Assembly: GCF_003086295.3 (NCBI RefSeq)
Contig: NC_092044.1
Location: forward strand, 9,698,843 to 9,762,842
Direction of reading: 5' to 3'
Origin: Arachis hypogaea
Lineage: Eukaryota; Streptophyta; Magnoliopsida; Fabales; Fabaceae
Length of the DNA: 64,000 bases
Shown: one piece after another, positions 59,963 through 64,000 of the stretch
Numbering within the stretch: the stretch's first letter is position 1
How the letters are laid out: the number at the start of each line of letters is the position of its first letter
Program-made: the position numbers and the translations under genes
The notes under the pieces: generated by a model
What the model was told of the DNA's origin: nothing
Seen by the model: the letters and a program-made list of their open reading frames with translations, nothing else
Database searches by the model: none

Positions 59963-62287
59963 ATGAGCAGGAACAGGGAAAAAGGCACTCTTGTTGAAAT
60001 TGATCCAGAACCTGAAAGGACTCTGAAGAGAAAATTAAGAGAAGCTAAATTACAACAATCTAGAAATAACCTTTCAGAAATTTTCGAACAAGAGAAGGAC
60101 ATGGCAGCCGAAAATAATAATAATAATGCAAGGAGAATGCTTGGTGACTTCACAAAGCCAACGTCCAAGTTTGATGGAAGAAGCATCTCCATTCCTGCCA
60201 TTGGAGCCAATAACTTTGAGCTTAAGCCTCAACTAGTTGCATTAATGCAACAAAACTGCAAGTTTTATGGACTTCCATCTGAAGATCCTTATCAGTTTTT
60301 AACTGAGTTCTTGCAGATCTGTGAGACTGTAAAGACGAATGGAGTTGATCCTGAAGTCTACAGACTCATGCTTTTCCCTTTTGCTGTAAGAGACAGAGCT
60401 AGAATATGGTTGGATTCACAACCTAAGGATAGCCTGGACTCCTGGGATAAGCTGGTCACTGCCTTCTTGGATAAATTCTTTCCTCCTCAAAAGCTGAGCA
60501 AGCTGAGAGTGGATGTTCAAACCTTCAAACAAAAAGATGGTGAATCCCTCTATGAAGCTTGGGAAAGATACAAGCAGTTGACCAAAAGATGTCCATCTGA
60601 CATGTTTTCAGAATGGACCCTATTAGATATATTCTATTATGGTCTCTTTGAATTTTCGAAAATGTCATTGGACCATTCTGCAGGTGGATCTATTCACCTG
60701 AAGAAAACGCCTGAAGAGGCTCAAGAACTCATTGACATGGTTGCAAACAACCAGTTCATGTACACCTCTAAGAGGAACTCTGTGAATAATGGGATACCGC
60801 AGAAGAAAGGAGTTCTTGAAATTGAAGCTCTGAATGCCATACTGGCTCAGAACAAAATGTTGACTCAACAGGTTAACATTATCTCTCAAAATCTGAATGG
60901 ACTGCAACATGCATCCAACAGTACTAGAGAGGAAGCTTCTGAAGAAGCTTATGATCCTGAGAACCCTGCCATGGCAGAGGTTAATTACATGGGTGAACCT
61001 TATGGAAACACCTATAACCCATCATGGAGAAATCATCCAAATTTCTCCTGGAAGGATCAACAAAAGCCTCAACAAGGCTTTAACAATGGTGGACGCAATA
61101 GGCTGAGCAATAGTAAGCCATATCCATCATCTTCTCAGCAACAGACAGAGAATTCAGAACAAAACACTTCTAATTTAGCCAATATTATCTCTGATCTGTC
61201 AAAGGCCACTTTCAGTTTCATGAATGAAACAAGATCCTCCATTAGAAATTTGGAGGCACAAGTGGGCCAGCTGAGTAAGAAAGTCATTGAAACTCCTCCC
61301 AGTATTCTCCCAAGCAAAACAGAAGAGAATCCAAAAGGAGAGTGCAAGGCCATTGATTTAGTCAATATGGCCGAATGCACTAGGGAGGAGGAGGACGAAA
61401 ATCCTAGTGAGGAAGACCTCCTGGGACGTCCTTCAAGCAAGAAGGAGTTTCTTAATAAGGATCCAGAGGAATCTGAGGCTCATATAGAGACCATAGAGAT
61501 TCCATTAAATCTCCTTCTACCATTCATGAGCTCTGAAGACTATTCTTCCTCTGAAGAGGATGAAGATGTGACTGGAGAGCAAGTTGCTCAATACTTAGGA
61601 GCTATCATGAAGCTGAATGCCAAGTTGTTTGGTAATGAGACTTGGGAAAGTGAACCTCCCTTGCTCATTAGCGAACTAGATACTTGGATTCAGAAAACTC
61701 TACCTCAAAAGAAACAAGATCCTGGCAAGTTCTTAATACCTTGTACCATTGGCACCATGAACTTTGCAAAAGCTCTATGTGATCTAGGGTCAGGGATAAA
61801 TCTTATGCCACTCTCTGTAATGGAGAAGCTGGGGATCATTGAGGTACAACCTGCCTTGTTCTCATTACAATTGGCAGACAAGTCCATGAGACAAGCTTAT
61901 GGAATAGTAGAGGACGTGCTAGTAAAGGTTGAAGGCCTTTACATCCCTGCTGATTTCATAATCCTAGACACTAGGAAGGAAGATGATGAATGCATCATCC
62001 TAGGAAGACCTTTCCTAGCCACAGCAGGAGCTGTGATAGATGTCAACAGAGGCGAGTTAGTCCTTCAATTGAATGGGGACTACCTTGTGTTTAAGGCACA
62101 TGGCCATCCCTCTGTGACAAAAGAGAGTAAGCATGAAGAGCTTCTCTCAGTTCAGAGTCAAGAAGAGCCCACACAGTCAAACTCTAAGTTTGGTGTTGTG
62201 AGGCCACAACCAAACTCTAAGTTTGGTGTTAAGATCCCATATCCAAACTCTAAGTTTGGTGTGGACAACTATACAACATTGACCTGA
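59963..62287 (+). CDS. Gag-protease of Ty3 element 2
   Basis: 774 codons, uninterrupted. It starts MSRNREKGTLVEIDPEPERT, after a leader shared with element 1. A basic N-terminus leads to a retrotransposon gag core at about residues 130-230 (FPFAVRDRARIWLDSQPKDS, then ESLYEAWERYKQL). A Gln/Asn/Ser-rich middle follows, then an acidic stretch (SSSEEDEDV) and an aspartic protease with ALCDLGSGINLMPL near residue 604 and IILGRPFLATA near 680, as in Athila-type Ty3 elements. The end has three NSKFGV repeats. I see no Cys/His knuckle. It would form the particle and process proteins. No RT is fused to it. The start is supported by conservation of the first residues in element 1. Confidence 0.92.
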   Translation: MSRNREKGTLVEIDPEPERTLKRKLREAKLQQSRNNLSEIFEQEKDMAAENNNNNARRMLGDFTKPTSKFDGRSISIPAIGANNFELKPQLVALMQQNCKFYGLPSEDPYQFLTEFLQICETVKTNGVDPEVYRLMLFPFAVRDRARIWLDSQPKDSLDSWDKLVTAFLDKFFPPQKLSKLRVDVQTFKQKDGESLYEAWERYKQLTKRCPSDMFSEWTLLDIFYYGLFEFSKMSLDHSAGGSIHLKKTPEEAQELIDMVANNQFMYTSKRNSVNNGIPQKKGVLEIEALNAILAQNKMLTQQVNIISQNLNGLQHASNSTREEASEEAYDPENPAMAEVNYMGEPYGNTYNPSWRNHPNFSWKDQQKPQQGFNNGGRNRLSNSKPYPSSSQQQTENSEQNTSNLANIISDLSKATFSFMNETRSSIRNLEAQVGQLSKKVIETPPSILPSKTEENPKGECKAIDLVNMAECTREEEDENPSEEDLLGRPSSKKEFLNKDPEESEAHIETIEIPLNLLLPFMSSEDYSSSEEDEDVTGEQVAQYLGAIMKLNAKLFGNETWESEPPLLISELDTWIQKTLPQKKQDPGKFLIPCTIGTMNFAKALCDLGSGINLMPLSVMEKLGIIEVQPALFSLQLADKSMRQAYGIVEDVLVKVEGLYIPADFIILDTRKEDDECIILGRPFLATAGAVIDVNRGELVLQLNGDYLVFKAHGHPSVTKESKHEELLSVQSQEEPTQSNSKFGVVRPQPNSKFGVKIPYPNSKFGVDNYTTLT

Positions 62288-62512
62288 TCACCTTGTGGCT
62301 CCATGAGAGCCACTGTCAAGCTATTGACATTAAAGAAGCGCTTGTTGGGAGGCAACCCAATTTTATTTATCTAATTTTATTTTATTTTGTTTTATTGTTA
62401 TTTTTGTGTTTTATTAGGTACATGATCATGAGAAGTCACGAAAAAAATCAAAAAAATTAAAAACAGAGTCAAAAACAGAAGAAAAAAATTTTCACCCTGG
62501 AGGACGCACGGG

Positions 62513-62760
62513 CTGGCGTTCAACGCCAGTAAGATGCATCTGGCTGGCGTTCAACGCTAGAACAGAGCACCATTCTGGCGCTGAACGCCAGAAACAAGCA
62601 ACATCCTGGCGCTGAACGCCAGGAATGTGCCTGGAGGAGACAGGCTGGCGTTAAACGCCAGCAACAAGCATGAAACTGGCGTTTAACGCCAGAAACATGC
62701 ATTACATGGGCGTTGAATGCCCAGAACGTGCACCAATGGGCATTTGAACGCCAGAATGAT
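62513..62760 (+). repeat. Palindrome array CTGGCGTTNAACGCCAG in Ty3 element 2
   Basis: About eight units, 28-36 bp apart: 62513-62529 is perfect (CTGGCGTTCAACGCCAG). Further units read GGCGCTGAACGCC twice, GGCGTTAAACGCC, GGCGTTTAACGCC and GGGCGTTGAATGCCC. Spacers share AAACAAGCA and AAACATGC words. The array lies between gag-protease and the second ORF in a region without coding potential. Confidence 0.9.
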
Positions 62761-63292
62761 GTACGAAGGCAATTTACATGCCTATATGGTGAAGGAATGG
62801 TATTTCTTTTCACCTCAGGATCTGTGGACCCCACAGGATCCCCACCTACCATATTCCCACCTTTTCTTTTAATCCTAATCACACTCTCTTAATCCAAATC
62901 TCATTTCACTCTTCCCAATATCACACTTCCCAAAAACCTTCACCAATCACCTCAATTCCTCTTCCCAATTACCCCATTCACCATTCACATCAACCCACTC
63001 TTCCCCATAAACCCCACCTACCTTCATAAAATTCAAATTCACTTTCCCACCCATTCCCACCCAAAATGGCCGAATACCCACCCTCCCTCTCCCTATAAAT
63101 ACCCTTCCCTTCTACTTCATTTTTCACACAACACAACCCCTTCTTCTCCCACATAGCCGAACCTACTTCTCCCCCTCTCCACTATATTCTCTTCTTCTTC
63201 TTCTACTCTTCTTTTCTTTCTTGCTCGAGGACGAGCAAAATTTTAAGTTTGGTGTGGTAAAAGCATAGCTTTTTGTTTTTCCATTACCATCA

Positions 63293-64000
63293 ATGGCACC
63301 TAAGGCCGGAGTATCCTCTAAAAAAAGGAAAGGGAAGACAAAAGCTTCCACCTCCGAGTCATGGGAGAAGGAAAGATTCATCTCCAAGAGCCATCAAGAC
63401 CACTTCTATGATGTTGTGGCAAAGAAGAAGGTGATCCCCGAGGTCCCTTTCAAGCTCAAAAAGAATGAGTATCCGGAAATCCGACATGAAATCCAAAGAA
63501 GAGGGTGGGAAGTCCTAACCAACCCCATGCAACAAGTTGGAATATTGATGGTTCAAGAGTTCTATGCCAATGCATGGATCACTAGGAACCGTGATCAAAG
63601 TATGAACCCGAATCCAAAGAACTATCTTACAATGGTTCGGGGGAAATACTTAGATTTTAGTCCGGAAAATGTGAGGTTGGCGTTTCACTTGCCCATGATG
63701 CAAGAAGATGAACGCCCCTACACTAGAAGGGTCAACTTTAATCAAAGGTTGGACCAAGTCCTTACGGATATATGTGTGGAAGGAGCCCAATGGAGAATAG
63801 ACTCCAAAGGCAAGCCAGTTCAACTAAGAAGACTGGATCTCAAGCCCGTGGCTAGAGGATGGTTGGAGTTCATCCAAAGATCCATCATTCCTACTAGCAA
63901 CCGATCTGAAGTTACTGTGGATCGGGCCATCATGATCCATAGCATCATGATTGGAGAGGAAGTAGAAGTTCATGAGGTCATCTCCAATGAACTCTACAAA
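63293..64000 (+). CDS. Putative plant transposon protein (PF20167-like), partial
   Basis: Open from ATG at 63293 to the end of the window (236 codons, C-terminus outside). The start MAPKAGVSSKKRKGKTKAST is Lys/Ser-rich, perhaps a nuclear signal. RRGWEVLTNPMQQVGILMVQ, NVRLAFHLPMMQ and ARGWLEFIQRSIIPTSNRSE follow, the last being typical of the plant transposon protein domain seen in many Athila-like and other plant retroelements. Its role is unknown. It is preceded by AAGTTTGGTGT (63244). Element 1 keeps only its ends. The lack of stops suggests recent selection or youth. Confidence 0.8.
   Translation, partial: MAPKAGVSSKKRKGKTKASTSESWEKERFISKSHQDHFYDVVAKKKVIPEVPFKLKKNEYPEIRHEIQRRGWEVLTNPMQQVGILMVQEFYANAWITRNRDQSMNPNPKNYLTMVRGKYLDFSPENVRLAFHLPMMQEDERPYTRRVNFNQRLDQVLTDICVEGAQWRIDSKGKPVQLRRLDLKPVARGWLEFIQRSIIPTSNRSEVTVDRAIMIHSIMIGEEVEVHEVISNELYK

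Larger units (their letters stand above)
56640..64000 (+). mobile_element. Ty3 element 2 (same family as element 1), runs off the window
   Basis: Starts at TGATGAGCGG directly after GCTAA (56635-56639), the presumed target duplication whose partner is outside. Visible parts: 5' LTR, perfect tRNA-Asp primer site, leader, intact gag-protease, palindrome array and an open second ORF. It is better preserved than element 1. Whether RT and integrase follow cannot be seen here; element 1 suggests not. Confidence 0.9.

Noticed and set aside
62505..62765. CRISPR-like array (regular palindromic units with spacers)
   Set aside because: The context is a plant retrotransposon. Units and spacers are both degenerate copies, spacers share words, and no cas gene exists in the window.
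62520..62882. 120-codon minus-strand ORF across the palindrome array
   Set aside because: Low-information translation of the repeated units, not conserved in element 1.

Overview
This window is intergenic plant chromosome made almost entirely of transposable elements. The most likely source is a peanut (Arachis) genome: the gag-protease proteins at 44963 and 59963 and the 1.6-1.8 kb LTRs starting TGATGAG resemble the FIDEL/Feral group of Arachis Ty3 elements as I remember them. No database was searched. I see no host protein-coding gene, no rRNA and no complete tRNA gene.

Layout. 1-7589: AT-rich intergenic DNA with old repeat fragments, a MITE-like element and an (AT)n microsatellite. 7590-17116: a complete Tat-type Ty3 retrotransposon on the minus strand, with nearly identical LTRs, a perfect 5-bp target duplication, dual RNase H and a separate antisense (plus-strand) gene, but with broken gag, pol and antisense ORF. 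17322-18166: an 845-bp non-autonomous copia derivative. 19.6-22.84 kb: non-coding sequence that looks like a long LTR. 24112-24514: a Tourist-like MITE. 25441-28204 and 31467-33706: two Mutator-like elements (MULEs) with long inverted repeats. Both carry remnants of the same two-gene pair, a mudrA-type transposase facing a GRF-type zinc-finger gene. 35.86-40.755 kb: a copia element (minus) with a hAT-like MITE in its gag region.

41.2 kb to the window end is a nested stack. An old copia element (minus; 3' LTR 41200-41399, 5' LTR 56421-56639 and cut there) was hit twice. Ty3 element 1 (41727-52803) landed in the codons of its reverse-transcriptase YVDD motif. Ty3 element 2 (56640 to beyond 64000) landed in its 5' LTR. 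Ty3 element 1 was itself hit by an LTR element, now a solo LTR (47540-49089), which landed in the centre of a palindromic repeat.

The two Ty3 elements share an unusual plan: long LTR, tRNA-Asp primer site, about 1.5 kb AT-rich leader, gag-protease ORF, an array of CTGGCGTTNAACGCCAG palindromes, and an ORF resembling the 'putative plant transposon protein' family (PF20167). Element 1, seen end to end, has no reverse transcriptase or integrase, so this looks like a non-autonomous group. The same palindrome family recurs in the LTRs upstream of the TATA box, and an AAGTTTGGTGT motif recurs at fixed landmarks. In element 1 the second ORF is partly replaced by 42 bp matching the 5' half of a nuclear tRNA-Cys gene. 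The strongest leads are the palindrome arrays, the tRNA-Cys capture and the MULE transposase/GRF pair. All boundaries and motif calls were made by eye.
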